A DNA stretch of 64,000 nucleotides, taken from contig CM057060.1 of assembly GCA_029945375.1 (NCBI GenBank), forward strand, positions 434,001-498,000, read 5' to 3'. Below the pieces are notes generated by a model, which did no database searches, had not been told where the DNA came from, and saw only the letters and a program-made list of their open reading frames with translations. Positions 11,974 to 24,407 of this stretch are shown piece after piece (the stretch's first letter is position 1; the number at the start of each line of letters is the position of its first letter). Both the position numbers and the translations under genes were made by a program. The stretch comes from Agaricus subrufescens (Eukaryota; Basidiomycota; Agaricomycetes; Agaricales; Agaricaceae).

Positions 11974-12573
11974 ATGACCCATACGTTTCCATCCTACTTC
12001 CCCGATACCCTTTACGAAGTCAGATACACATCGGCGAACGCAACTCGTCGACTCACGGAACTCACGATCATCTCATTATGCTTGTCTACGGCGATTATCA
12101 CCCTCTCCATATTCGCCTCGCGTGATATGGAATGCTACTTTTTTGCTATACTTGCTTCCGCTTTCACTATAATTCATAATGTCGCCACTCTTTTCTTCCG
12201 TTCCACACGCATACGAAGACGAAAGGCTGTGGTATCGGGGATAGAGTTACCAGAAACTCCATCACCATCCACAAATAAATCCATGGTCAATTCCATACTC
12301 CTATTCATGATTCCGCTTTGGCTGGTCGCGATTGGGTGGATGATCGCGAGTTTGTATTTTATGGGATTGGAGATTTGGGAGAGGTGGCAATGGGGACCTT
12401 TGGTTATGGTTAGCTGGCCTTTGAAGTTCACGTTGATTGGGATAGAGATTGCGGTGTTATGTTCGATGGGTAATTGGGGTTTGGAGGAAAGCAGGGAGGC
12501 GGAGGATAGCTTTGGAGGTCACGAGGTAGAGATCAAATGGTGTGACGGCAGTGATTTTCTGGTGATTGTATAA
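11974..12573 (+). CDS. Putative four-pass membrane protein, unknown function
   Basis: Uninterrupted frame of 199 residues starting MTHTFPSYFPDTLYEV. Four hydrophobic segments are visible: near 28-48 (LTIISLCLSTAIITLSIFAS), 54-74 (FFAILASAFTIIHNVATLFF), 107-130 (ILLFMIPLWLVAIGWMIASL) and 143-165 (LVMVSWPLKFTLIGIEIAVL). A basic loop RSTRIRRRKAV follows the second. The tail is acidic (EESREAEDS). The layout resembles the small four-pass membrane proteins common in agaricomycete genomes. I know no function. The start codon is the first ATG of the frame. Confidence 0.6.
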   Translation: MTHTFPSYFPDTLYEVRYTSANATRRLTELTIISLCLSTAIITLSIFASRDMECYFFAILASAFTIIHNVATLFFRSTRIRRRKAVVSGIELPETPSPSTNKSMVNSILLFMIPLWLVAIGWMIASLYFMGLEIWERWQWGPLVMVSWPLKFTLIGIEIAVLCSMGNWGLEESREAEDSFGGHEVEIKWCDGSDFLVIV

Positions 12574-13529
12574 TTGAGTTCCTCGTTGGATTTGTGGAGT
12601 TGAATGGGAGAAAAATGGGTGAGATATGTAAAAAAAATGTATAATTTTCGAGTTTTCGCTTTCGGTCTAGTCCGGTTACATGTATGGCATCTCTGACGAC
12701 TGTCGTTCTCGCTTAAAATAAGCATTACTAAGTGGCCCCGACTTCTGACACTGTAAGCAGGCTACCCCAGTCGGCCAAGTAACCGTTACTCTAAAAGTGA
12801 CATAACAGAACTTCCAACGATTTCTGCCACCGATCAGTGGATGAATTGTAAGCACATGCTTACAGACGGGTTCGGGCAGAACATCGCCTTTGAACACAAC
12901 CCATCATCGTAATTAGTACAGTAACTGACAACTCCGTCGCACTTGTGAACATCTTGCCACTGACACACCGGGCAGTGCCGTCATGTGCCAGTAACATTGG
13001 AAATTACGATATACCAGGAACAATTAGATCAGTGGATACTGCTGGAGGTACTTCACCGGAATAGGCATTTCGGCCCTGGTCAGGCTGAGAATCTCTTGGA
13101 TTTGTACCCCCGGTAGCGAGGCGGGCCCGCGTTGGTGATGGACAAACAAACCGAGCTTGGGACGTAGTGGTTGATGCGGAGAGCCCAAAGTAAGTGTTGA
13201 AATATTCCCTCCTCATGTTGTTCAGCACCCATGATTCGGTCAACGACTTCGGAGAAGTACTGGATCCCCTAAGACCCGGATCAAATTCCAGTATAGATGT
13301 CATGATGGCGAGACCGGACCTACATTGCCGCATAATCGAGAAAAATTCCGACGATATTATATAAATATCCTATGAGCAAACTAATTATATACTAATTACG
13401 GTCGGCCAAAACAAGTCTATGCTCCGAAATCATATTCCGCAGCACCACATGGGGTGCGATATAATGATGTTTCCGCCCAGCACACCTGTCTCGCGGTCAA
13501 CTCCTTCCCTCTACCCCTCACCCCCCTCA
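12574..13529. other. Intergenic region, no gene recognised
   Basis: Nothing convincing. The minus frame at 13004-13333 (109 codons) has no hydrophobic segment, motif or plausible exon partner. Confidence 0.45.
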
Positions 13530-14139
13530 TGGAAACCGTCGATAGGTCTCACCGGGCTGGCTCCATCCATCGACAAATAACAACACTCACGCTCTTTTCC
13601 AATGTCACCGCGCTGACAGCATTCGCCTATTGCCTACCCCTCGGTGGCAGAAAAACGCTACTTCTCACACCATGCGTATCCCTCCTCACTTTGCTTCATC
13701 ATTTCGTTCTCGTCCTCGAAAGAAGGAGATGCTGTGTTTGTACGGCCTTGTCACTGCCATCCCCGTATCCACCGCTCACGGCCTTTTATCTCCAGTACCG
13801 CCATCCTTCCGACCTTCAATATCTTGCCAATATTCTCTAACTTTATCTGCCTGGTTCCTTGGATTTACCTGGCTGGCACTATCAACAGTGCTAGCGTCAT
13901 TCCTAGGCATATCAGTGCAACATGGAGCTAAGCACAGGGAGATCGCATTCATGGCTGTTGAAGTTGTGTTGTCCTTATTGGAGGCCATTCTACTATTTGC
14001 TTTGGCGCTACGGTGTTTACGAGAGCGTGACCTCAATCGTGGGGCTGAAAAGGTAAGAGGTCATTTGGTTAAAACAATAACGTGTAAGCTAAGCGAGATT
14101 CTTCATGAACAGGAGAATTTCGTTGAGCCCCAGGAATAA
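13530..14139 (+). CDS. Putative membrane protein; reading frame unresolved, possibly degenerate
   Basis: ATG at 13530 opens METVDRSHRAGSIHRQITTL, followed by two hydrophobic segments (near TLFSNVTALTAFAYCLPL and LLTPCVSLLTLLHHFVLVLE). That frame stops near 13840. A third and fourth hydrophobic segment lie in another frame: LTLSAWFLGFTWLALSTVLA and FMAVEVVLSLLEAILLFALA, then RCLRERDLNRGAEK. A clean final intron follows (14053-14112), then ENFVEPQE and stop at 14137-14139. I found no GT-AG intron that joins the two halves without losing a membrane segment, so either an unusual intron or a frameshift is present around 13790-13850. Fragments of the same gene occur near 61.1 and 62.9 kb. Function unknown. 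Confidence 0.5.
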
Positions 14140-16150
14140 CTATTATACGCGGACTTATTATTTTGACTCACCATCGGACTTGATTGTGGATACCATGGAA
14201 TGTAAAAAAATTTGTATTTTAATAGATCCACATACAGCCACGCCTTGCAGGCAGGCTTTTTCGATCTTCTCTACTGTATCCTCCGAAAACTCAAAGAGGT
14301 ACACGTAGCGACCGCGAGTGGTCGGCTTTTGTAATAGAATTTTTGATAGCTATATCTGAGGATAAAGATCTCCTTTTCGGGGTTCCAACATACCCCTCAA
14401 CCTCGTGTTAAGTTTTTGTTAAGCACTGCTCCCACCAGGTTCATATCAGGAAATATACACCTGACACAGTGGAAAATTGCCTTCTTCGAAGACGCACTTC
14501 CCCTCTCATACTCAGGTCGATATTTCCAGGAGTGACCTAAAATGAACCCACCCCAATGATGAGCTAAACATAGGTCTGATGAGGTTGGAGTAAATGTCAC
14601 AAGGCGTGCCACTGACCGCCCAGCTAAGCATTATAGGGACGTCATTGATCTTGCAAGCGCTGATATGTGGCTTCTCGAAGGCCGCAACGGATGTTTCCAC
14701 CTCCGGGCCGTCACGAAGCGGGGTCCTTCTATAAAATATCCATAGCGCTGTATTCCGATCTAATTCTGCAATCATCAGCTGTGTAGGGCGGTCTACAGGA
14801 AAAAACCTCCAAAAGCTTATCTTGTATACATGGATCAGTTGATAAGTATTTATATGAACGACATGCCAACCCTTTCCGAAGCTCAGAAGTCAAGTCTAGG
14901 GTCCTGATTCTAGTATTTGCAGGGTATCTTAGTGCTTAGAAACGAGCCGTCCGATTGGAATGTGTCAAATCATTTTTGCCAAGGTTAATGAAAAGAAGCT
15001 TTACGGCATATCGTGCGCATGACAGGGTCATGGTATGTCCAAGGACCAACACGGAGTAAAAACCGACGAGAACAAGATTGGAAAGATTTGGTGGCACGCC
15101 TAGAACATGTACTACTCCACGACAGTAGGGAGGCGCTTGAAGAAGTCGCTTTAGGAGAATAGATAGAACCGGTGTGAGCTGCGGAGGAAAATGATAAGCG
15201 TGGAAGGCGCACTCCACCATCGGTATCAATGGACTGCGATCACCTCGCCTCTTAGAACCGTCGCAGGCAGCAAGGGCAGAGTTCAGTAGATTGGCGGAAT
15301 TTCTGTAGCAAGGACGATTATCATCTCCAGTCGTGGCAGATACGGGTAACTCCTTAATAACGAGCGCGACCGAGGAGCGGTTGCCCTGGTGGCTCAGGAA
15401 CGGTCTTCAAAAAATCCTCTTCCTTCCTCGCAACGAGAGCAACCGCTAGTCCTGAAACTTTGTGATCTGTCTGAGGGCTCCCAAGGTTCAGACCGTAGTG
15501 TATCGAGAAATCGCACTTGTTGAGGACGGCTACATACCCGAAACAGGGGGAAGAACAAGGTATGATGAGGACGGGTGATATTGAATCGTTTGACACTTAT
15601 GTACCCCTCACGCTCTCTTCGAGCATTCATCGACTTTGATGTCCCTGTTGGGTTGTGATTCCGGGAATCCTTATATGATGTATGCTTCGAGGGATGATCG
15701 TTCGGGAACTCAGAAACACGGAGTTATGAATGCTAAACTTGATGGCGATCGTCTTTCTACGTCGAGGGACCGGTGGTCTATTTGTAGAGGAACCCTGAAC
15801 GACATTTTTTCGCGACAAGATGCTTCAAGAATCGTTGAACGGTATCAGCTCAGCTATCGGCAATACATGCAACTATCTATTAATAATATTGACTCACCAT
15901 TTGTTTCTTGTTTTGCTTCAACGGCCAACGTGGGGCAAGGGAGTCGTGTGACTGTAGGTTTTCTGAAGATATACTCAAAGGGTCCAAACAATTCGAAGGA
16001 GTTAAAGTAATATTATGATCATATTGCACTAAAGAGAAAAATGTGATGTTCAATCGAACGAGGAAGAAGGAAGAAGGCTGGGATGACGAACCAATAGAGT
16101 CGATTCCGATCCGGAACAAAGAATAATAGGCGGTGTAAATACAATTCAGC
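14140..16150. other. 2 kb without a recognisable gene
   Basis: Several overlapping minus-strand frames of 60-97 codons lie between 14.4 and 15.8 kb. Some have hydrophobic patches (for example 14936-15229), but I could not join them into a coherent protein. They may be remnants or chance. Confidence 0.45.
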
Positions 16151-17518
16151 TCATTGTCCCATCACGATTGTATGATAGTTTGGAAATACAAGTTCTTCTT
16201 CCAGCGTCTTCCGCACCACATCCTGGATAAACCTCTCCACCCTCGTCACATTCTTCAACACATGTTTATCCGTCTGCCCAATTTCACTTTCAATATAGAT
16301 CGAGGGTAATAACCTTTGGCCAACGGGTAAAACAGGCTTAGATGGCCTGGCGTGTGTAGTGGGATTATATCCAAAAGGCTTATTAGTAGGGGCGGAAGTC
16401 GTTAAACCTGCAGATGAGGGACGGGTATCAAGTCCGTTATGTGTTGACAATGTAGCATTGCCCACGCCCAATGTATTTAGACTGCCAAGTCCAAGACCGG
16501 CAGCACCCATAATAATAGAATCGTCGAGCTCCAAAGCCGTAGGACCGCTCCCTGTCTTCATCGCTTCGTGGGTCTCAGCATCACTGCTAGAATTCAACGA
16601 AGAATTCAAATCTGTATCAAGTCCCGACATTCTTCGCCCCCCAAGAGGTCCATACGGATCAAGGTCATCGAGAATGCATATATGGATTCGCTTCCTTTCG
16701 CCTTGATAGGCGACTACAACTTCCCCATTGAAGACTAACCCAGTAACGGAGAGTCGAATCGGGAGGGACATGAACATAGGCGAGGGGTAATTGATGAGCA
16801 AGGATGTTTGTAGCGATATTCGTAGATTTGAGTGCCAGTTTATATGGAGATGAAGTTGTAAATTAGGGTGAGGATTAGGCGGAGGTTTTTCTCGTTGTGG
16901 GGGCGGAGGAGTGGAAGAGGAGATGAAGGGGTCGTCAACGTCGATGCTCTTATTCGGTTTTGAAAGATGGCCTGGAGAAAGACTCGGTGTGGCCACGAAT
17001 GGTGTAGCAGGCGATGGGCTTCTGTAAGTAGGAATATCTCTTCCAGCGTGCGTTCCATACGCACTGAGGCCTCCAGGATTCCAGGGGTCAAAATTCGGCA
17101 TCATAGCAGAGGAAACATAATCGCTTGACGCGCCAAATCCATTATGTCTAATGTGAGGAGGTAGATGGTGCAGGCCAGGAGTAGGCGAGCCGATCGAGTC
17201 TCGCATTGCTCCTGCTCTTCTCGACACCCACTCAAAGCCATCATCCTCATCTAGCCCTGCGCCATTCAGCCCTCCTTCAGTAACCTTCACCGGCCCGCGA
17301 TCCTCGTCGTCGTCGTCATCTTCCAAAAAATCCCGGTAAATATCCTTCATATCCACGAGTTCCACATCTGGTGCATTGGAGCCAAAATCTAGCGACGCGA
17401 CATGCACAGGGCCAATGAAAGAAGGCCGTTCCACAGCTTCTAGTTGTCTATTTAGTAAGTCGACAACATGGTCAGCCAGCGACGTATCGAGTTTCAACCA
17501 GTCAAGGTCAATAGACAT
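16151..17518 (-). CDS. MDM12: Mdm12, subunit of the ERMES ER-mitochondria tether
   Basis: Soluble SMP-domain subunit that bridges Mmm1 in the ER and Mdm34/Mdm10 in the mitochondrial outer membrane, and helps move phospholipids between them (family knowledge). One exon, 455 residues. The start is the ATG at 17518, giving MSIDLDWLKLD, the hallmark Mdm12 N-terminus; the same frame runs slightly further upstream without an ATG. The SMP domain is split as in other fungal Mdm12 proteins. The first part runs to about residue 75 (PSFIGPVHVASLDFGSNAPD). A long disordered insert rich in Ser/Pro and Asp follows. Then come NLQLHLHINWHSNLRISLQT, the strand VFNGEVVVAYQGERKRIHIC and the C-terminal ESEIGQTDKHVLKNVTRVER. 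The long inserts make it larger than the 271-residue yeast protein. Confidence 0.92.
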   Translation of the reverse strand: MSIDLDWLKLDTSLADHVVDLLNRQLEAVERPSFIGPVHVASLDFGSNAPDVELVDMKDIYRDFLEDDDDDEDRGPVKVTEGGLNGAGLDEDDGFEWVSRRAGAMRDSIGSPTPGLHHLPPHIRHNGFGASSDYVSSAMMPNFDPWNPGGLSAYGTHAGRDIPTYRSPSPATPFVATPSLSPGHLSKPNKSIDVDDPFISSSTPPPPQREKPPPNPHPNLQLHLHINWHSNLRISLQTSLLINYPSPMFMSLPIRLSVTGLVFNGEVVVAYQGERKRIHICILDDLDPYGPLGGRRMSGLDTDLNSSLNSSSDAETHEAMKTGSGPTALELDDSIIMGAAGLGLGSLNTLGVGNATLSTHNGLDTRPSSAGLTTSAPTNKPFGYNPTTHARPSKPVLPVGQRLLPSIYIESEIGQTDKHVLKNVTRVERFIQDVVRKTLEEELVFPNYHTIVMGQ

Positions 17519-17698
17519 TGTAGTCAAAAAGTAAAGGTTTTGTTAGTCACATGATCTACTATTCTACTCATTAATTTAAGCGTAACCGTAAAGAGGTAGG
17601 GAATTCTACATGCAACAATGTAGGCATACATATATCTATATAGACTAGGATATGTTATTATTCGTTTCTGGTATCAAAGTTCTCTTCAGTTCGGGAGA

Positions 17699-19955
17699 CT
17701 AGCCAGATATGCTTTGACTGCGCGACCGTGTCATCAGCAGTCGCGGGCCACCATCCACCGTCACTGTTCCAGGTCCAGGAGAAGAAACGCGTGAAATAGG
17801 ATAACTCGTTGAACTGACAAGCGAGGCCGTTCCGCTTGAGTCAGGTGCATGAAGCGCTAAACCATTGGGTGGTGAGGATAGGGAAGAACTTCGTGACAGT
17901 GCGGATTTCAAAGGAGTAGATGGGTGAAGATAAGGAGGAGGCGGCGAACAATGGACTTTTTCTGTCGGGGATCTAGATAAAACACGTCGTATCCATGACT
18001 TTGTGGGAGAAGGTAGCGCGTTGCCATTTTTAGACCTGCCTTCCTCCAAAAGGTCCTCGAAAGCATTCCGTCTTCCGCGCATGAACCTCAAGCAGACAGA
18101 GCGGCACCGACGCCTGAGAGGGCTGATGACGAGGAAGAGAGCAAAGAAGATGATTATCCACAAGAACAACAATACCGGCGAGAATCCAAGTGATTCACGC
18201 CTGAGTGATGATGGTAGGTGTGGTGTGAGTCTGTCCTCTAAGGCGGTAAAGTAAGGCCGGATGGGTTTCAATGGAGAGTCATAGTTTTCGATATCATCGA
18301 TGGGATCCACCAAAGGTTTGGCTCCTTTCGCCAGAGGTGGAACTTCTTTACTAGCCTCTAGCACCATCTTGCCCAAAGTCCAGCTTATGGCGACGTCGTC
18401 TACGGAATCCAGTGACTGGAATATTGGTGGTTTACCCAACCCTTTCTTCCCAGCTTGTTCCACCACCCGATCACCTGCCGACTTTCTGTTTCCATCAGAG
18501 CCCGCAATCCGCGGCATACCGATTCCTTCATGCAACACGTTGAGAATCCACGCTGCTTTGAAACACTGCATTTGCAAGCGAGGAATCTCGACTTGAGGTC
18601 CCCATACACCCAGCTCTACCACTTTTCCATCCTTCACCACTTCACCATCTCCTCCAACTCGATTTTTTCTGCTGGACTCTTCATGTTGTTTGACAATACC
18701 ATCCCAATCACGCCCGCAGAATTCTGCAGCTGCGCGTTCGTACTGCGAGAAGTCATACACGCCACCGAGACCGAAAATATGTTCAGATGAATACCAATAT
18801 TCCGAGACGCCGATAAAGTGTGAAGCAGAGAAATCGATAGGAGGCACATGAACACCATCCATTAGGCACGGCGCATTGAAGCAAGGCTTGTCCTTGTTAA
18901 GTAAAGGTGCAGTATTGCGCACGCACTCCCTGAAGGAGCCAGTTCCAACCAACTTATGGGATGTGTTTGAGCGCGGACTAGCACCGGACGGCTGCGCCAA
19001 GCTTTCCGTCAACTCTAGGCCTTTCGGTAAACAGGGATCTAGAACGACGCCAGCATCTACAGCGCTAGAATCATGTGCCCGAATAGTCTCGAAATCTTGA
19101 ATCACTTGCCCAACATATCTCTCCCTCGCCTGGTTCGTCCCATATCCTAGCCACGTCGTGACAAAGACTTTGCGATGGATCTCCTCCCCGCTCAGTAACC
19201 TCAATCGCACATCCACTAGACCTTTCCCATCCACATCATCCTGATGAGCAGCACTAGGTTCAAACGCGATCTGCGTTGATGCGCCTCCCATATCCAGAAA
19301 GCCATAGGTCGTCCTTGGGTGTCCAGATTCATCAACCGCTTTTTCCTTCCCTTTTCCTCTGCTTGGCGAGAATCCGTCCATGAGATAGTTCACCGCAATC
19401 CAACCGAATAACCCTTCCTCCTCTCCTGTTATGATCCTCACACTGCTACCACAGGGGCCCAGCGTCTCTGATGGAGCATCTATTTTGAAACGGGTATATG
19501 AGCGGAGGAATTGACATGAATGAGACAGCACGGCAGCTTGATCTTCGGGTGTTAATAACCTCATGCCTGCAGTGGCCAAAAGGAATATAGGCGTCGAAGG
19601 ATGGAGCGAGGGTGGGATTCTGTCCATAGCATGTTGTATAAGTGGCTTAAGGTATGCACCGGCGGCGGTTGGGTCAGAACCCAATGTAGATATACCTGAG
19701 CAGCGTATACCCTTCAGGCCGGTTATGCCAAAAGCATCAAGGGTACGAACCTGGTTCAACCTTGAGAACCCAGCTTTCATCATCCTTCGTTCCCTTCTCA
19801 ATCTTTGGTGGTGTATCTGCCAACTTGCTCTGTCTTACATTCTTCGGGTCCGGCCAACTATAGATCTGTAGGCGTGAACCTGAAGATCCAGCATCTATGA
19901 CGATGCCAAAATGTCGTCCTGCCAACCACCGGTCGTTTGCGGTCGGCGGGGCCAT
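17699..19955 (-). CDS. YND1: Golgi apyrase, Ynd1-like (GDA1/CD39 family)
   Basis: Nucleoside tri/diphosphatase of the Golgi lumen. It removes NDPs released by glycosyltransferases and so supports nucleotide-sugar exchange (family knowledge). Exons 19751-19955 and 17699-19695 give 733 residues. Apyrase conserved regions in order: IDAGSSGSRLQIYSW near 19-33, LLATAGMRLL, GEEEGLFGWIAVNYLMDGF with the ACR3 glutamates, and YGFLDMGGASTQIAFE (ACR4). A single membrane segment near residue 595 (LLFLWIIIFFALFLVISPL) is followed by a basic stop-transfer RRRCR and a ~110-residue Ser/Pro-rich cytoplasmic tail, as in Ynd1. The intron (19696-19750) has a GTTCGT donor. It is required to join KVEPG to ISTLGSDP. 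No N-terminal signal anchor is visible, unlike Gda1. Confidence 0.9.
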
Positions 19956-20314
19956 TCAAAGTCTGGTATTGATAGTTTGGAGTGGGATATCCGTGGGTAT
20001 TCAGCCTTCGGGGCTTTGCGTGAGTGAACCGTGGATGAATTGGAGGGTATTGAAGAAATAGCCAATGAGACCCGAGTACGACCCTGGTCAGCTCGGGTGC
20101 AAGGCGCGGCGATCAGAGAGCAGGACTGAGTGGTATAAGGCAGAAATTTGGCCAGTCGCCGTGCCGGGGAGTGTGCTCTGATAATAAGTGTAGTGGGTAT
20201 TCTTGTCCGTGCAAATGTAAGTACTCTACGCGACATCAGCTGGCCACGTGGTCAATAAGTACAATACACAAATATCTCCTACAAATATACTAATTCCGCC
20301 AAGGTTCCAGGTAT

Positions 20315-22563
20315 CTATTCCTTATAGCTTCCAACAATACTACCCACTCTCCCACTCCTCGTCTTCCTCAGACCCTTCCTCTTATTCTTCGCTCCGCCCT
20401 CAACAGCAGTATTGCCCCTTTTGTCTCTGGTTCCCTCAACAGCCCTTCTTATTCTCATGATATCCATCACCCAATCTGTTTCTTTTAGCAATTGCTCTCC
20501 GCGCTCGTGCAGCCTCTTCTCCTCGTCTACATCATCCCACATTACCTCCACTGACTTCCGCTCCCCTCTACGCCATAGTAGGACCTGGTTAAGAGTCTCA
20601 GGGAGTAGGACCTCCAGACAGTACTGAACTTTCTCGAGGGGCATGAGATTTTCATAGGACGCGGCTCCATGCTGTCGTTGTCGCCTCTCCTTAGGTAAGA
20701 CGGCTCGAGTCTCAAGCCGAGGAATGTTTCGAGCAAATGATATAAATGGCGAAGGCGGCGGCGGAGTCTCGGACCTCATGTCAGTAATACTCTCCTCCAA
20801 TGGATGTTCAAACTAAGCGTGTCCATCAATATTAAGTGCACCTGCGAGTCGCCGCTGCTTACTTTTGGCAACGATGGCTCTTGCGTTGTCGCAACTTCCA
20901 CAGGGGTAGCCTCAGTACACAGTTAGTGTTTGCTTCTGTAGGCGAACGAGAAAATAAATGTACCTGCGACTCAGGTCCTCTATTGAGAGCATTGTTCTGA
21001 AAGGGTATTTCTGTCTGTACTGCTCCGGGTATAATCTCTACATGTTTCCGCGTGCCATCCGCCTCGTCGCTGTTCAAAGATGGAATATCAGGCCGTTGAT
21101 TCTCGTTCCAATTTTCGTCTTCCTCAAAGTCCCGTCCTCGGCAGCCCAAACACCAAAGCTCCACTAATTTCAAAAAATCATCAACACTCCTCGCGTCCAC
21201 TGCTCCTCTTAATCCTCCTTCATTTTTGAGTTTCAAGCGACTCGCCTCTCCATTGACATAGAGTTCATGTCGCCTCAACCCCCAGGTATACTCCTCATTC
21301 ATGATGGCCTTAAGAACGGGCTTCACATATTCGAATTGTTGCCGAAGAGATAGGTTGAGATATTGGAGACCAGATAATGGTGGGGAAGGAATGACAGGGG
21401 ACGGAGAACGAGGGGGTAGAATAGGCCTTTGGCGACGGGAATTATGAACGCCATCTTTCCGTGACTCTTCATCGAAATCGTTGATTACTTCTATATGGCT
21501 CGACTGGAACTTCCCGACCTAACATGCCAGATTCAAAGTCAGTAAAGGCGAATGACAATCCATAATTGGGAGATCTATTCACGGTACACGAGCCAAACTC
21601 ATCTTGCGTATCAATATAAAACCAACTTCTTGGAATGTCCTTTTCCCTTCTATCCAAGTATAAAACCCGATAGATCTTCTGCTCAGATTTTCCCCTCCCA
21701 ATTTTCCGTCTCTTCGTTTGAATGACTTTCGCCGGCCAATAGGTCGTGTCGTTGGCCTTTGATTTCGCGAGACATAGTTCACCGACAGCGACGGAATTCA
21801 TCTCCAAATCAGAGTCGCCGGAGAAATCCGATAGGTTCACATCGGTGGCAGTCTCGTCGTCCACCGGGCCTCCATTACGGGATGAAGGGGCAGATGATGA
21901 CAGAAGGAATTTTGGTGACGCGATAGTCGAGGATGTAAAGGGGTAAGAGTTAACGTCGGATCGAGATCGAGGGCGAGAGGTATGTTGTCGGGGTGTGTGT
22001 TGTACTCGAAAACTTGACCCCCCTGACAAGGTGGTTGACTGCTGAGATAAAACCATTCCAATGTCTGGTAGATCATCACTGTCATCATCCAACTCTGGTA
22101 TTGGCGGAGGAGAATAATCGGTTCGTATACCGGGTGCGCTGCTTGAGCTTGATGGGCTGAACTGTAGGGGAAACTTAGCCAAGGGGCGTATCAACGTTCT
22201 CTCTCGTTGATTTTGTTCATCTCCAGAAGAAAGAGGAGTCAAATCCGATATGTCGTCGTCGTTCCGCACACTTCCGTCCCGGTCACTACCACGTCGCCGT
22301 TTTTGAGGGGAGCCAGCGAGCATGGTTGAGATTTGCCTCTTCCTTTTTATCGTAGTGGATCCAGCAACATCCAGTTCTTCTGCACCGCTGATCGAATGTT
22401 TCCCATTTCTCGTACCCCTCCCTTTACCCCTCTTTGATCTTGACCCCTTGACGCGACGAGCCGCGGGAGTAACATGTTTGTCATCCTCGTCTGAAGATAT
22501 ATCAACAAGTTGTGTCGTTGCTTTTATCGCAGCCTGTCGTTTCGATGGTTTTACAACGTCCAT
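20315..22563 (-). CDS. PWWP-like domain nuclear protein
   Basis: Four exons: 21583-22563, 20964-21518, 20863-20910 and 20315-20812. The first ~230 residues are disordered, with basic clusters such as KGSRSKRGKGRG and KRRRGSDRDG that look like nuclear localisation signals. A PWWP/Tudor-like module follows at about 255-320: VGELCLAKSKANDTTYWPAK, then VIQTKRR, YRVLYLDRREKDIPRSWFY. This fold usually reads methylated histone tails and DNA. A helical region follows (MNEEYTWGLRRHELYVNG; later LEKVQYCLEVLLPETLNQVL). The 48-nt exon 3 and phase-0 introns keep the frame. The true start may be further upstream. An in-frame extension reads DYDNPRRIPLFAS just before Met, ending at an acceptor near 22605, and could join to an ATG near 22733. 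Function inferred only from the domain. Confidence 0.72.
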
Positions 22564-24407
22564 AGACGCGAAAAGGGGTATGCGGCGTGGATTATCGTAG
22601 TCGTGGTCTAGAAAGAATAATGCGTAAATGTCACGGGAACGTGTCGAGATGATTGGATCAAGAAGGAAATCAATTTAAACAAATGATTAGACGCCCCTGT
22701 ACCCTCAATTCGAGATCGACACAAAAAGCTCATGTCGATAATGATCTCACTATTTATAAGACGGGCGATAAATGTGCAAGGTTCCTTAAGAATAGCACCT
22801 GTATCCGGGAGGGTTCCCAGATAAGCCCTGATAGAGAAATTATAGATGCCATCTCTATCGACAATCAGTACTAATTCAAGTTTTGACTCACCACGTTTTA
22901 GAACCTGTTGCGGTGCGTCTTGTTATCAACCGAGCTCATCCTGCTTCCTTTCATTGAGGCATAACGATGCCGGATATAAGCTTTCACTACCGAACAATTA
23001 TTGAGCACCCAAACACATTCCAAAAAGAGGACAAGAAATTTGGAACAAGAATAAGTTCTCCGTAGCTTTTAGTCTAGGTAGATAATAGAGACCGTTGAAT
23101 GGAACGTTGGCACGTGAACGCGTCCGTCCGCATACTATTGAATAGAGCTCTCTATGGCAGACTTGTCGCCGCAGTACCCGCAAATATTCAAGCTTATTGC
23201 CGACGCATTCTCGGTGATGAAATTTAGCACCGGCCGCTGAAGTCAGGAGGCTATTAACTGATTATTGGCGGGCATTGTGAGAGTTTGTACGTCCGCAGAT
23301 AGATATGTCGGGGTACGGAGAGCGGAAATTTTTCAGAACCAGAAAAAAATAATCTTGCAGACGCCAGTGCTTAACTTACCGAAATAAAAATATTGTCAGG
23401 GAAAATAGCTGAGTGATTGACGTACTGGTTCTGGTCGACACAGTGAGGAAAGTTGTCCAGGATGAGTGCGGTACCCGCCCTGCACCGCCTGAAAAAGATG
23501 CAACACTCCCTTGATGATGAATTGGCGACAATGATGCTTTCCTGACTGTAACTTGATGTTCTGTCTTGTCCTACGATCTTCTTCGTTTCGTCCATGAAAC
23601 ATGATCACAATTTAGAAGAAAAGAACCATCTATAGTTCTCGGGGACGAGTTTAAGCGTTTCAAATGACCAAGACAAATCAGAGTAATATCCACTTCTTGA
23701 CATTTGCGGTGACAAGTAGAAACTCGTGGTCAGTCATTTCCCTTATTGCTCCACTTAATGGTGGTCATGTCAACACCCCTCTCCAGAACGTCCCTGTGTA
23801 CTTTTGACCACTCGTCTTTTAAACCCAAAAAAACACTCAAACACCGTGGCAATCGCAGTTTAATCATTATCGAGATCATCTAACGGCGTTAAAAGTACAT
23901 CGGCTTATCATCAGATCGACTAAAGTACAAGACAAAAGATCAAAGAAGCATAGGCCATAGTTGTATGTATACGTGAGAGAATAACTAATCGTCTAATAGA
24001 ACGGAGGATCACGGAGTAGATGAGCATATAAAAAGAAAAACTGATATGAAAGATGGTTATGTAGATAAGATGGAAGATTAGGAAATTTTGGTCCAAAAGT
24101 TGGTCACCGTCGTCAGGCGTGGTGGAACAACCCAGGCGACAGGGGGTATCGTTGACGGGCGAGATAATCTAGTGTGAGGCATATTTATTGTATAGTTATT
24201 GCATAAATCGATATTTGGCATGCAGACCCTGTCGATTGGCGTTGTCAATCTTGAGTAGGTCGATCCGCCGGCAATTTTTAGGTATAATTTGATGTCATGA
24301 CGCTTTTTTCTTCTTCCCCCTTCCTTCTGAACACTGATGCTACGTCGTCGACACTCGGGTTCGCCTCTCCAATGAAATGAAATGAAAACTGATTCAGGTT
24401 TTCCATT
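22564..24407. other. Intergenic region, 1.8 kb
   Basis: Apart from a possible 5' exon of the PWWP-like gene near 22700-22733 (minus), only short frames are present (for example 23371-23608 minus). They have no motif or exon partner. The AT-rich stretch at 23880-24080 is likely 3' flank of the next minus-strand gene. Confidence 0.45.

Noticed and set aside
19895..20236. 113-codon minus frame upstream of and overlapping the apyrase start, with a mitochondrial-presequence-like beginning
   Set aside because: It overlaps the apyrase N-terminus in another frame and has no known domain; most likely 5' UTR and promoter sequence.
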